Of a stretch of 24,338 nt of DNA, positions 1 to 6,926 are shown in pieces; positions within the stretch are counted from its first letter, which is position 1, and every line of letters starts with the position of its first letter. Location of the stretch: NCBI GenBank assembly GCA_045600045.1, contig JAZRXD010000096.1:1-24338 (forward strand), given 5' to 3'. The notes beneath the pieces were generated by a model. That model did not search any database, had not been told where the DNA came from, and saw nothing but the letters and a program-made list of their open reading frames with translations. A program made the translations under genes and the position numbers. This DNA comes from UBA1715 sp045600045. GTDB lineage: Bacteria; Bacteroidota; Bacteroidia; Bacteroidales; UBA1715.

Positions 1-529
1 AGTGTTTGTCGTGATAATATCGAAGATATGCTGTGCCGCCTGCTACTAAATATGCCAGTGTGCCGTACATCCAACCGCAGTCTAATCGTATTAGTTCGGC
101 TCCTGCAAATGCTACGGCTGTGTGTCCGGATGGGAAAGAATTGTTTTTGTTTTCATCGAATGTTGGACGTGGTTCGTTAGTAATGGATTTTAAACTTAAG
201 GTTAGTGCCAATGCGGAAGCGTAAGTTACCGATGCTGCTAAAAATTTGTTGTTGAAGTTGTTTTTTCCGTTCAAACAAAAATAAATCGCTGGATTGAAAC
301 ATGCCGCAAGGTCGTCTTCCCAATAAGTTCGGTCTTTAGGTATTGTGTTGGAATATGGTTTATCGGAGATTTCGCATGCACCAATTGTAAAAAGTGTTGC
401 CGGAATAATGCATTTTGTTATTTTAAATTGATTTTCGGAACCAAAAACAAATGGTTTTTGATGAATTGTGTCTGCAAATGCTTCGTTAATTGCACAAAGA
501 AGAACTATCAGGAAAATATATTTCTTCAT
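1..529 (-). CDS. PAP2-family phosphatase, exported (C-terminus cut by window edge)
   Basis: The reading frame starts with ATG at 529 and runs off the left edge, giving 176 visible residues. The N-terminus (MKKYIFLIVLLCAINEAFAD) reads as a Sec signal peptide, so the enzyme should act in the periplasm or at a membrane surface. All three parts of the PAP2 phosphatase signature are visible: K-x6-RP (KSITNEPRP), PSGH (FPSGHTAVAF), and the start of the third motif as R-x5-H (RYYHDKH). This family removes phosphate from lipid phosphates or pyrophosphates such as phosphatidic acid or undecaprenyl pyrophosphate; the substrate here is unknown. The start codon overlaps the stop of the upstream transporter/acyltransferase gene as ATGA, so the two are probably translationally coupled and work on related lipids. 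The family call is firm; the substrate is inference. Confidence 0.87.
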   Translation of the reverse strand, partial: MKKYIFLIVLLCAINEAFADTIHQKPFVFGSENQFKITKCIIPATLFTIGACEISDKPYSNTIPKDRTYWEDDLAACFNPAIYFCLNGKNNFNNKFLAASVTYASALALTLSLKSITNEPRPTFDENKNNSFPSGHTAVAFAGAELIRLDCGWMYGTLAYLVAGGTAYLRYYHDKH

Positions 530-3500
530 TTTGTAATTAATTGATAATGAAGATTCTTTGGTACTGACGTGCAGTTTTCGGCTATTGCAATATTGTCTTC
601 GTTTTGGTCTGTCGCAGTAATCTGAAGATTCTTCTTTACCAAAGCTGCGAGTAATGCAAATTCACCTTGTCCGCAGTTTTCTATTGTGTATTCGCCTTCG
701 TCAGGCAAGGCTGCGATTTTTTGTGCTAAATCGTTGTCTTTTAATACTTTTCGTGCCGATTGTTCTATTTGTCGGCTTTTATATATGTAGTTGTGCCGCA
801 CTAAATCTTTGTAATAATCGGCGTTTTCTATTTCGTGTGCCAATTTCTTGTATTCTGCTTCATAGAATTGACGGATGAGTTTTGCTGTCTCTCGACATTC
901 TTTGCCATTGCGGAAAGTCGTGTCGGTTGGTGTAATTCTATTGAAAATTTTTACTGTTGCCCTGCCGCTTCTTAACATAAATTCGGTTTTGGGGAAGAAA
1001 TGACCGATTCCGTGAATCATTGCTGGAATAATGTCAACGCCGAGTTGGTCGGCCAGATAGAATGCGCCTTTGTGAAAACGGAGAATGTCGCAGTTTTCAG
1101 AACGGGTGCCTTCTGGAAATACCAAAATGGAATATCCATTGTCGATTACTTTTCGAAGTTTATCCACATTGTCTTCTATTCCGTTTTCAACAGGGTAGAA
1201 GTCGGCGTAGCGGATAATCCAGCCGTAGAAAGGACAACGCCAAACCCACTCGTTGGTGAGGCAAATTATTTTTGGATTCAACATCAATAAATACATCAAA
1301 TCCAAGTGCGATTGATGGTTTGCAATGATAATTCCTGGTTTTTCAAATGTTTCGTTTGCAACATTTTGAATGTCGTGGTCAATGTTCGGAATGATTTTGA
1401 TTAAAAATCTAAAAATGCCGCATAACCGTTTGTGGTACCATTGTTTGTGTCTTTCGTTTTTTCCAAGAATTGTCAGGCTGAAAAATCCGGCAAGTGTTAG
1501 GTAAATGCTGCCAATAAGGAATACGCTGAATGATAAGGTGGTGATTCCCAAATTTTTAAGCGTGATTGGCATCAGGCGATTTTCCCCTTTTTTCTGCGTA
1601 AGCCAGCGATAGATGAGTGGCGGGAACAGATATGCCATTAGTACAACCGAAAACATTCCAACGATTGTTACTTCTCCAAGCGAACGCATTGCCGGATGTT
1701 GTGCAATGATGAGTGAACCAATGCCAATAAACATGATTGTTGCCGAAAGCCATACGGAATTTTTGTACGACGCAAGCATTTTCTTACGATATGTGTATTC
1801 GTACATCATTCCTTCGGTGACGAAAATAGTGTAATCGTCGCCTTGACCGAAAATGAACGTGGCAAGAATTATATTGACAATGTTGAATTTCATTCCGAAA
1901 ATGCCCATAAGTCCAAGAATCCAAATCCAGCCGACAGTTAAAGGTATAAAGGCTGTGATGCTCAATTCCAAGCGTCCGAAAGAAAAGGTGAGGAATATAA
2001 AAACAATCAATCCGCAGATGTAGAGAACGTAGTCGAAGTCGTCGGAAAGTGCGTCAACCATTTGCGTGATGAGCGAAGTGTTGTCGAACGTGAAAATGTT
2101 TGGTTGAATGTTGTTTAAATTGGTTTCACAGTTTTCTTTTTTGTCTTTTTCTGTTTCAACAATTGTGTAAACTAATGTTTTGTGCGATGTTTCATCAACA
2201 AAAATGAAGTTATTTCCAATGGCATCCATTAACGGAGAAAAATATGCCAATTTTTGAACGTTATATTCTTTTGAAAGAATTTCTTCAAAATTGTAGAACG
2301 CATTTTCATTAAATCCTGTTGTCGCCGACGCATTTGCTATGAGTGTCAGGATTGTTTCTTTGTTTTTTGCAACAAATGTGTTCCATTTAGCAAGTCGTTC
2401 TTGTTGAATCTTTTGGGAAGGAATAAAAATGCTTATTCCCGTAGTATTGCTGATTTGTTTTGCTTGCTTGAGGGAATTAATCTTTGGCAGCGAAAGTTCG
2501 TAATTTTGCAAGGCTTCTTCCGTCGTGGCACCTTCGGAAACGCAGAAAAACGTTGGATTTCCGTTTTGTGTCTGCTCGTTCAGTTTTGCCATTTGTTCGC
2601 GTTGCGAATCTGTCATATAGTTGATGGCGTGAAGATCGGTTTCAAAAGTTGTTTTCTTGCTCATAATGTACAATGGAATGGTTATGAGCAAGATGGCAAT
2701 GACGACGAATTTATTTTTGTCAAGGTTATACGAAGCGATTTTATTGAATGTCAGGTTTGTGCTTAGCCGTTCTTGTTTTGAGAAAAGTTTTTTCTTGAAT
2801 AAATGAGGTAAGAAAATCAGCACGAATAAAATCGTTCCAATTAAAAGGAATGATGCGAACAGTCCCAAATCTTTCATCGCATTTGAATGAATGAAAATGA
2901 GGCTTAAAAATGCGCCAACAGTTGTGAGATTTCCTGTAACGAGCGGATCTATAATGTCGCGGATAGTTTGTTCTTTGCTGTATCCTTGCTGGTAATGGGC
3001 AAGAAAATGTAGAGGATAATTTGTTGCAATACCCACAATTATGGAGCCGATTCCTATGGCGATAATAGAAACAGAATCTTTAAATATTGAAACGAACGCC
3101 ATGCCGAACAATCCGCCGAAAATCAGCGAAAATACAATGATGACCAGTGCGCGAACGTCGCGGAAAAAGTAGAGTAGAACTATTAGAATAAAAATCAACG
3201 CAATTGCCGTTGAAATGATGCTGTCTTTTTTTATTCGGTCGGCATTTGCAATAGAAATAACCGACGCGCCAATGCAATTAATCTGCATATTTGGATATTC
3301 CGTCATTGTTTGTGCTATGGCGGAATCTATGTCGGCTATAAGTTTCGCGTTTTCCGAGGTTTCGCTTACGGGAAATTTTGAGTTTATGGCAATGATAGCC
3401 TCTTTCCCTGATTTGTCGAAAATATAGCCGTCGATTATTTCGTAGTTTGAATTTGGATTGGCTTGTTTGAGGTTTTCAAGAATATGGTTTGTGAACTGCA

Positions 3501-4020
3501 ACGGATCGTAGGTGATGAAATTTTTCATCATTCCGCCCATTGGCGACAGTGCGATTGCTTTGTCTTTTTGGAGATTGGCAAGGACAGAATCGGGGTTGAG
3601 ATTATTCTCGATGTTCGTGTAATCTTCGTCGGAAAGATAATAAGGCATATTTTCAACAACGAATTTTCCGACGTCCATAATTTGTTGTTGGTCAATGGTG
3701 TAGAGGATTTCATCTATGCGATTTTCGTCTCGTTCCTGAATGTTCGACACAAACGATTCCACGGCGTCCATTATGGTGTATTCGTCGGCAGAATCGGACG
3801 AAACGGTAACCATAAGTTTGTTTGCGCCACCAATGTGTTGCGAAGCATATTGTATGCGTGCGTTTTCTTCGCTTTGAGGAAGAAACGAAGAAATATCTTC
3901 AATAAATGAAATTCTGCAAATTGCACATACACAAAGAATTATGATGCCGAATAATATACAACGCAACAAAACAGTGTGTTTGTCGAAAAACGAGAATATG
4001 CGAAGTAATAGACTTGTCAT
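526..4020 (-). CDS. Trifunctional MMPL transporter / lysophospholipid acyltransferase / SAM-methyltransferase-like protein
   Basis: 1164 residues from ATG at 4020; a TTG nine codons upstream (4047) is open but less likely. Residues ~1-790 form an MMPL/RND-type exporter: one N-terminal membrane helix, a periplasmic loop, a helix bundle with GIGSIIVGIATNYP, then a second loop and bundle with the hallmark GQGDDYTIF near residue 727. A PlsC-type acyltransferase follows, with NHQSHLD near 900 and FPEGTRS near 972. The last ~55 residues carry CGQGEFALLAAL and a following TATD, resembling motif I and the post-I acidic residue of class I methyltransferases, but this is far too short for a full ~200-residue fold. 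The same three-part architecture is known in Bacteroidetes, sometimes within aryl polyene/flexirubin-type lipid clusters. I infer export and acylation of a lipid or polyene. The stop overlaps the PAP2 start by ATGA. Confidence 0.86.
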   Translation of the reverse strand: MTSLLLRIFSFFDKHTVLLRCILFGIIILCVCAICRISFIEDISSFLPQSEENARIQYASQHIGGANKLMVTVSSDSADEYTIMDAVESFVSNIQERDENRIDEILYTIDQQQIMDVGKFVVENMPYYLSDEDYTNIENNLNPDSVLANLQKDKAIALSPMGGMMKNFITYDPLQFTNHILENLKQANPNSNYEIIDGYIFDKSGKEAIIAINSKFPVSETSENAKLIADIDSAIAQTMTEYPNMQINCIGASVISIANADRIKKDSIISTAIALIFILIVLLYFFRDVRALVIIVFSLIFGGLFGMAFVSIFKDSVSIIAIGIGSIIVGIATNYPLHFLAHYQQGYSKEQTIRDIIDPLVTGNLTTVGAFLSLIFIHSNAMKDLGLFASFLLIGTILFVLIFLPHLFKKKLFSKQERLSTNLTFNKIASYNLDKNKFVVIAILLITIPLYIMSKKTTFETDLHAINYMTDSQREQMAKLNEQTQNGNPTFFCVSEGATTEEALQNYELSLPKINSLKQAKQISNTTGISIFIPSQKIQQERLAKWNTFVAKNKETILTLIANASATTGFNENAFYNFEEILSKEYNVQKLAYFSPLMDAIGNNFIFVDETSHKTLVYTIVETEKDKKENCETNLNNIQPNIFTFDNTSLITQMVDALSDDFDYVLYICGLIVFIFLTFSFGRLELSITAFIPLTVGWIWILGLMGIFGMKFNIVNIILATFIFGQGDDYTIFVTEGMMYEYTYRKKMLASYKNSVWLSATIMFIGIGSLIIAQHPAMRSLGEVTIVGMFSVVLMAYLFPPLIYRWLTQKKGENRLMPITLKNLGITTLSFSVFLIGSIYLTLAGFFSLTILGKNERHKQWYHKRLCGIFRFLIKIIPNIDHDIQNVANETFEKPGIIIANHQSHLDLMYLLMLNPKIICLTNEWVWRCPFYGWIIRYADFYPVENGIEDNVDKLRKVIDNGYSILVFPEGTRSENCDILRFHKGAFYLADQLGVDIIPAMIHGIGHFFPKTEFMLRSGRATVKIFNRITPTDTTFRNGKECRETAKLIRQFYEAEYKKLAHEIENADYYKDLVRHNYIYKSRQIEQSARKVLKDNDLAQKIAALPDEGEYTIENCGQGEFALLAALVKKNLQITATDQNEDNIAIAENCTSVPKNLHYQLITK

Positions 4021-4187
4021 AACAATGCAAATTTCGTGATTTTGCAATTCTCACTAAAAAGAAAGACGGATTAGTTATTAACAAAAGTTGATGTGTTTTT
4101 CTTTGGTTTTTGCTACTTTTGTGAAAATTCAAAATAAAGGACAAAAACAGAAATAAAATTGTATTAACATAAAGCATTAACTATTAT
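4021..4187. other. Intergenic region between divergent genes; AT-rich, carries a plus-strand promoter
   Basis: This gap separates the minus-strand transporter gene from the plus-strand RNA element. I see a plus-strand TAnnTTTG box (annotated separately) followed by about 60 bases of A-rich sequence with no clear ORF. No convincing minus-strand promoter was found; the nearest candidate (GAAATTTG on the minus strand, just upstream of 4020) matches the consensus poorly. Confidence 0.5.
4114..4121 (+). promoter_or_regulatory. Bacteroidetes-type -7 promoter box (TACTTTTG)
   Basis: TACTTTTG is an exact match to the Bacteroidetes -7 consensus TAnnTTTG. A TTG lies 23 bases upstream (4088-4090) as a possible -33 element, the same arrangement as at the predicted bamD promoter (22 bases). 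Transcription would start near 4128 and run through the folded RNA at 4188-4344 toward the methyltransferase gene. No plus-strand promoter closer to the methyltransferase was evident. Confidence 0.55.
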
Positions 4188-4344
4188 TCACGTTCAAAAT
4201 AAGCCTCGGAAACTGATTTTGAAATCGGAATAAAAGTTCAGGCAAGTCTTGAAAGAATGCAATCTTATAGGTTAATGTCTCACCGTTAGGTGCGGACATT
4301 TCTTGAGATTGCGGGTTTCGCTCCGAGGCTTTACCTGAACGTGA
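4188..4344 (+). ncRNA. Highly structured RNA element (leader of the methyltransferase operon or stand-alone small RNA), unknown class
   Basis: The ends pair as two perfect helices: 4188-4196 with 4336-4344 (9 bp, TCACGTTCA/TGAACGTGA) and 4201-4210 with 4322-4331 (10 bp, AAGCCTCGGA/TCCGAGGCTT), separated by a 4x4 internal loop. Inside are a hairpin at 4213-4228 (6 bp, TTGA loop) and a long arm made of 4259-4265/4309-4315 (GCAATCT/AGATTGC), 4274-4279/4295-4300 (AATGTC/GACATT) and 4281-4284/4289-4292 (CACC/GGTG, GTTA loop). A segment at 4236-4242 (GTTCAGG) can instead pair with 4334-4340 (CCTGAAC), which would break the closing helix. It contains no long plus-strand ORF. I compared it by eye with SRP RNA, RNase P RNA, tmRNA and common riboswitch cores and recognised none. 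Which strand is transcribed is inferred from the promoter and terminator. Confidence 0.6.
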
Positions 4345-4346
4345 TA

Positions 4347-4366
4347 GAAAAGGTCGCACCTTTTTT
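4347..4366 (+). terminator. Terminator-like hairpin after the structured RNA
   Basis: AAAAGGT (4348-4354), loop CGC, then ACCTTTT (4358-4364) and further T residues make a 7-bp hairpin merging into a six-T run. It lies three bases after the closing helix of the RNA element and about 45 bases before the methyltransferase start. It could end a small RNA or act as an attenuator for the operon. The stem is AU-rich, so strength is uncertain. Confidence 0.55.
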
Positions 4367-4378
4367 ATTGTCCGTAAG

Positions 4379-4411
4379 TTGATTGGTAGTTGTGCAAAAA
4401 CTATCAATCAA
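4379..4411 (+). promoter_or_regulatory. 13-bp inverted repeat/hairpin directly abutting the methyltransferase start codon
   Basis: TTGATTGGTAGTT (4379-4391) pairs with AACTATCAATCAA (4399-4411) over 13 positions with one G-U pair and a 7-base loop. The ATG begins at 4413, leaving one base between helix and start codon. In RNA this would hinder ribosome loading; as DNA it could be a repressor operator, as often seen ahead of restriction-modification genes. There is no adjacent controller-protein gene. Which mechanism applies is unknown. Confidence 0.6.
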
Positions 4412-4412
4412 A

Positions 4413-5501
4413 ATGGGTAATAAAGATTTACACGCTGCAAGAACAGCAAAGAACGATGAGTTTTACACGCAACTCGAAGATATAGAAAAAGAACTATATT
4501 TTTACAAAGAGCATTTTAAGGATAAAGTTGTTTTTTGCAACTGTGATGATCCGTACGAAAGTAATTTCTTTAAGTATTTTGCCCTCAATTTCAATGCATT
4601 GGGATTGAAAAAATTAATTTGTACTTGCTACGATGGTTCGCCTATAGCAGACCAACAATTAACGTTGTTTGAACCTGCGGCACCATATGGGAAACAAGAA
4701 AAAACACGAATTGCTCATAAAATCGAGATAACCGAAGTTCCAGATATCAACGGTGATGGTGCTATTGACTTAACTGATGTAAAAAATCTTTTGGAGAATA
4801 ACAAAAACATTCTTACAACATTAGAAGGAAATGGTGATTTTCGTTCTCCTGAATGTGTGGCACTTTTGCAAGAAGCCGATATTGTAGTTACAAATCCGCC
4901 TTTTTCTCTTTTTCGTGAATATGTTGCACAATTAGTTTCGTTTAACAAAAGATTTTTGATAATTGGAAATACCAATGCTGTGAATTATAAAGAAATCTTC
5001 CCGTTGATAAAAAACGACAAAATATGGCTTGGATGTACTAATTATAATGTTGGAATGTTTTTTATGGTTCCTGATTCTTTTGAAAAATATCATCATTTGC
5101 AAAATGGGAAAAAGATCGCTCGAGTTTCAACATCATGTTGGTATACTAATTTGGAACATAATCGTAGGCATCAGCCGTTGATTCTTTATAAGATGTTTGA
5201 TGCATTGGAATACAGACCATTTGATAACTATACCGGCATAAATGTCGATAAAGTTTCAGAAATTCCTCTTGATTATGATGGGGTTATGGGTGTCCCTATA
5301 ACATTTTTGGACAAATATTGTCCAGAACAATTTGAAATATTGGGAATAACATGTAGAAATTATTCTCCTGAGTATTGTACAAAAAAATATAAGAAAGAAG
5401 AATATCCAAATGCGGCAGATTTAAATGGTTCAGCATGTCTAATGATTAATGGGCAGTTAAAATTGACATATGGTCGCATATTAATTCGTAAAAAACGATA
5501 G
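4413..5501 (+). CDS. Adenine-specific DNA methyltransferase, EcoRI family
   Basis: 362 residues from ATG at 4413; an in-frame TTG at 4383 lies inside the hairpin and is unlikely. The N-terminus (MGNKDLHAARTAKNDEFYTQ) and the block FCNCDDPYESNFFKYF (~41-56) are typical of the EcoRI-type adenine methyltransferase family; TNPPF at 160-164 is the catalytic motif IV of N6-adenine methyltransferases. The C-terminus (TYGRILIRKK) looks complete. The protein should transfer a methyl group from S-adenosylmethionine to adenine in a specific DNA site. It is followed after 4 bases by a DUF262-HNH nuclease gene, making a methyltransferase-nuclease pair. Its expression may be controlled by the folded leader, terminator-like hairpin and start-site hairpin upstream. 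Residues ~105-145 include a D-rich stretch (DINGDGAIDL) resembling a dockerin/EF-hand loop, which I take as part of the fold. Recognition sequence unknown. Confidence 0.88.
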   Translation: MGNKDLHAARTAKNDEFYTQLEDIEKELYFYKEHFKDKVVFCNCDDPYESNFFKYFALNFNALGLKKLICTCYDGSPIADQQLTLFEPAAPYGKQEKTRIAHKIEITEVPDINGDGAIDLTDVKNLLENNKNILTTLEGNGDFRSPECVALLQEADIVVTNPPFSLFREYVAQLVSFNKRFLIIGNTNAVNYKEIFPLIKNDKIWLGCTNYNVGMFFMVPDSFEKYHHLQNGKKIARVSTSCWYTNLEHNRRHQPLILYKMFDALEYRPFDNYTGINVDKVSEIPLDYDGVMGVPITFLDKYCPEQFEILGITCRNYSPEYCTKKYKKEEYPNAADLNGSACLMINGQLKLTYGRILIRKKR

Positions 5502-5505
5502 AATT

Positions 5506-6627
5506 ATGAAAATAACATTAACAAAAGTAAAAATTGCCGAATTGATTGACGGTTTTAAAGATGATGGCGACTTGGGAGTCGTTGGTTATCATGGTAAATT
5601 GGACATTCGTCCTAAATATCAGCGAGAGTTTGTCTATAAAGACAAACAGAAAAAAGCGGTGATAGAAACCATAAGCAAAGGCTTTCCGCTAAATGTAATG
5701 TACTGGTGCAAAAAGGACGACGGCACGTATGAGTTGCTCGATGGACAACAACGTACTATGAGCATCGGTAAATATTATGGTGGAGAGTTTTCTATTGAGT
5801 GGGATGGGGATTTACGTGGTTATGCAAATCTAACTCCTTCACAAAAAAAACAATTTCTTGATTACGAAATTCTTGTGTATGTCTGTGAAGGTGATGATAA
5901 GGAAAAACTTGATTGGTTTCAGGTAATAAACATTGCAGGTGAAAAATTGGAAGAACAGGAAATTCGCAACGCAGTTTACAGTGGTCCTTGGGTTTCAGAA
6001 GCAAAAAAATATTTTAGTAAAACAGGTTGTGTTGCACAAAGAGTAAGCGATGGGTATGTAGATGCAAAATGGATTCGTCAACTTGGTTTGCAAAAAGCAA
6101 TAGAGTGGATTTGTCTTCGCGATGGAATAAAAGAAGTAAAAGAGTATATGGCAAAACACCAAGCTGACGCAGATTGTGATGAGTTATGGAAGTATTTTCA
6201 AGAAGTTGTAAAATGGGCGCAAACAACATTTCCCAAAAAACGAAAACAACTCACATCGGTTGATTGGGGCAAAATGTATTACGAAGTTGTGATAAAGTGT
6301 TCTATTGTATCAATTCCTAGTCCTGCTGATTTGGAGAAAAATATTGATGCTCTTATGAAAGACGACGAGGTTGAAAATAAGGCGGGTATATATTGGTATG
6401 TTCTTGATGGTGATGAACGCCATTTGGATTTGCGTGTTTTTAGTGAAAAAATAAAAACAGAGGTGTATTCAACACAAAAAGGAGTATGCCCAATTTGCAA
6501 AAAAACTTTTGACATTTCCGACATGGAAGCCGACCATATTGTGCCGTGGCGCAAAGGGGGATTGACTGTAAAAGAAAATTGCCAAATGCTTTGTATGCCA
6601 TGCAATAGGAAGAAAAGCGGTAAATAG
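5506..6627 (+). CDS. DUF262 (ParB/GmrS-like) - HNH endonuclease
   Basis: 373 residues. The N-terminal DUF262 domain shows PKYQREFVY (~36-44) and the signature DGQQR at 79-83, the nucleotide-binding/hydrolysing motif of the ParB/Srx-like fold seen in GmrS, SspE and BrxU. The C-terminus (~328-373) is a classic zinc-bound HNH nuclease: CPIC, ADHIVPW, ENC, then CMPCNRKK, rather than the DUF1524 nuclease usual in GmrSD or SspE. The gene starts 4 bases after the adenine methyltransferase stop, so the pair is co-transcribed. In the known relatives DUF262 gates nuclease action by sensing modified DNA; pairing with a cognate methyltransferase suggests that cutting depends on the methylation state. That function is inference. 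All visible HNH ligands are present, so it looks active. Confidence 0.85.
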   Translation: MKITLTKVKIAELIDGFKDDGDLGVVGYHGKLDIRPKYQREFVYKDKQKKAVIETISKGFPLNVMYWCKKDDGTYELLDGQQRTMSIGKYYGGEFSIEWDGDLRGYANLTPSQKKQFLDYEILVYVCEGDDKEKLDWFQVINIAGEKLEEQEIRNAVYSGPWVSEAKKYFSKTGCVAQRVSDGYVDAKWIRQLGLQKAIEWICLRDGIKEVKEYMAKHQADADCDELWKYFQEVVKWAQTTFPKKRKQLTSVDWGKMYYEVVIKCSIVSIPSPADLEKNIDALMKDDEVENKAGIYWYVLDGDERHLDLRVFSEKIKTEVYSTQKGVCPICKKTFDISDMEADHIVPWRKGGLTVKENCQMLCMPCNRKKSGK

Positions 6628-6776
6628 TTATTATAAAAAACTTTCAGCACCACCACGTCTGGATTGAGGGCAATTCAAATGGGTGGTGTAAGGTTTTCGG
6701 TTTTTCTTGTCTGCGGTTAATAGTCCGCAAAATATACGCTTTACACTTTTTTCTAACTCTCAATAACTCTTTTCGT
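6628..6776. other. Intergenic region with two hairpins, no gene
   Basis: First part of a 323-base gap between the HNH gene and the ATPase. It contains a nested hairpin (6648-6688, annotated separately) and a small 5-bp hairpin at 6712-6729 (TGCGG/CCGCA, 8-base loop). No convincing ORF or known RNA was recognised. The rest of the gap holds the repeat array and promoter of the ATPase gene. Confidence 0.5.
6648..6688 (+). terminator. Nested hairpin downstream of the HNH gene, possible terminator
   Basis: CACCACC (6648-6654) pairs with GGTGGTG (6682-6688), enclosing an inner hairpin GGATTG/CAATTC (6661-6666 with 6671-6676, AGGG loop). A T-rich but interrupted tract follows (6693-6706). It sits about 20 bases after the HNH stop and may end that operon, but the T tract is not clean and the GC-rich nested shape is unlike the other terminators here. 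It could be a mobile palindromic element. Confidence 0.4.
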
Positions 6777-6925
6777 CATTCAAAAGTAAAAAAGTGTATC
6801 AAAAACTTTCATTGAAAAGTTAAAAACATGGAGTGTTTTTGTCATTGGAAAGTTAAATGCTTTGTTGAAATCTTTCACTGAAAAGTAAAAATATCACTAA
6901 AAGTTTTCATTGAAAAGTAAAAAAC
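6777..6925 (+). repeat. Five degenerate direct repeats at 33-bp period upstream of the DUF4143 ATPase
   Basis: A core CATTGAAAAGTTAAAAA, preceded by a T-rich tail (CTTT or TTTT), starts at 6777, 6810, 6843, 6876 and 6908, i.e. spacings of 33, 33, 33 and 32. The cores vary by a few bases (CATTC, CATTG, CATTG, CACTG, CATTG then AAAAG or GAAAG), while the ~12 bases between them are unrelated. The core with its upstream T tail is roughly palindromic (CTTTCATTGAAAAG). A 33-bp period is about three helical turns, so all copies face the same side of the DNA. The last copy overlaps the -33 region of the ATPase promoter, as expected of operator sites for a cooperative DNA-binding protein. Confidence 0.7.
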
Positions 6926-6926
6926 G

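Noticed and set aside
33..224. A short plus-strand open frame at the left end
   Set aside because: The opposite strand carries a clear PAP2 phosphatase with signal peptide and catalytic motifs across the same bases.
3463..3909. A 148-codon plus-strand open frame
   Set aside because: It lies antisense within the MMPL transporter domain and shows no recognisable motif.
4188..4344. Retron msr-msd RNA, because of the long terminal inverted repeats
   Set aside because: No reverse transcriptase gene is nearby, and the downstream genes are a methyltransferase and a DUF262-HNH nuclease.
4188..6627. HEARO/omega-type guide RNA with an HNH nuclease
   Set aside because: The HNH protein has DUF262 and no RuvC, IscB or TnpB features, and the RNA lies upstream of an unrelated methyltransferase.
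6777..6925. CRISPR array
   Set aside because: The cores are short and degenerate, the gaps between them are only about 12 bases, and there are no cas genes.
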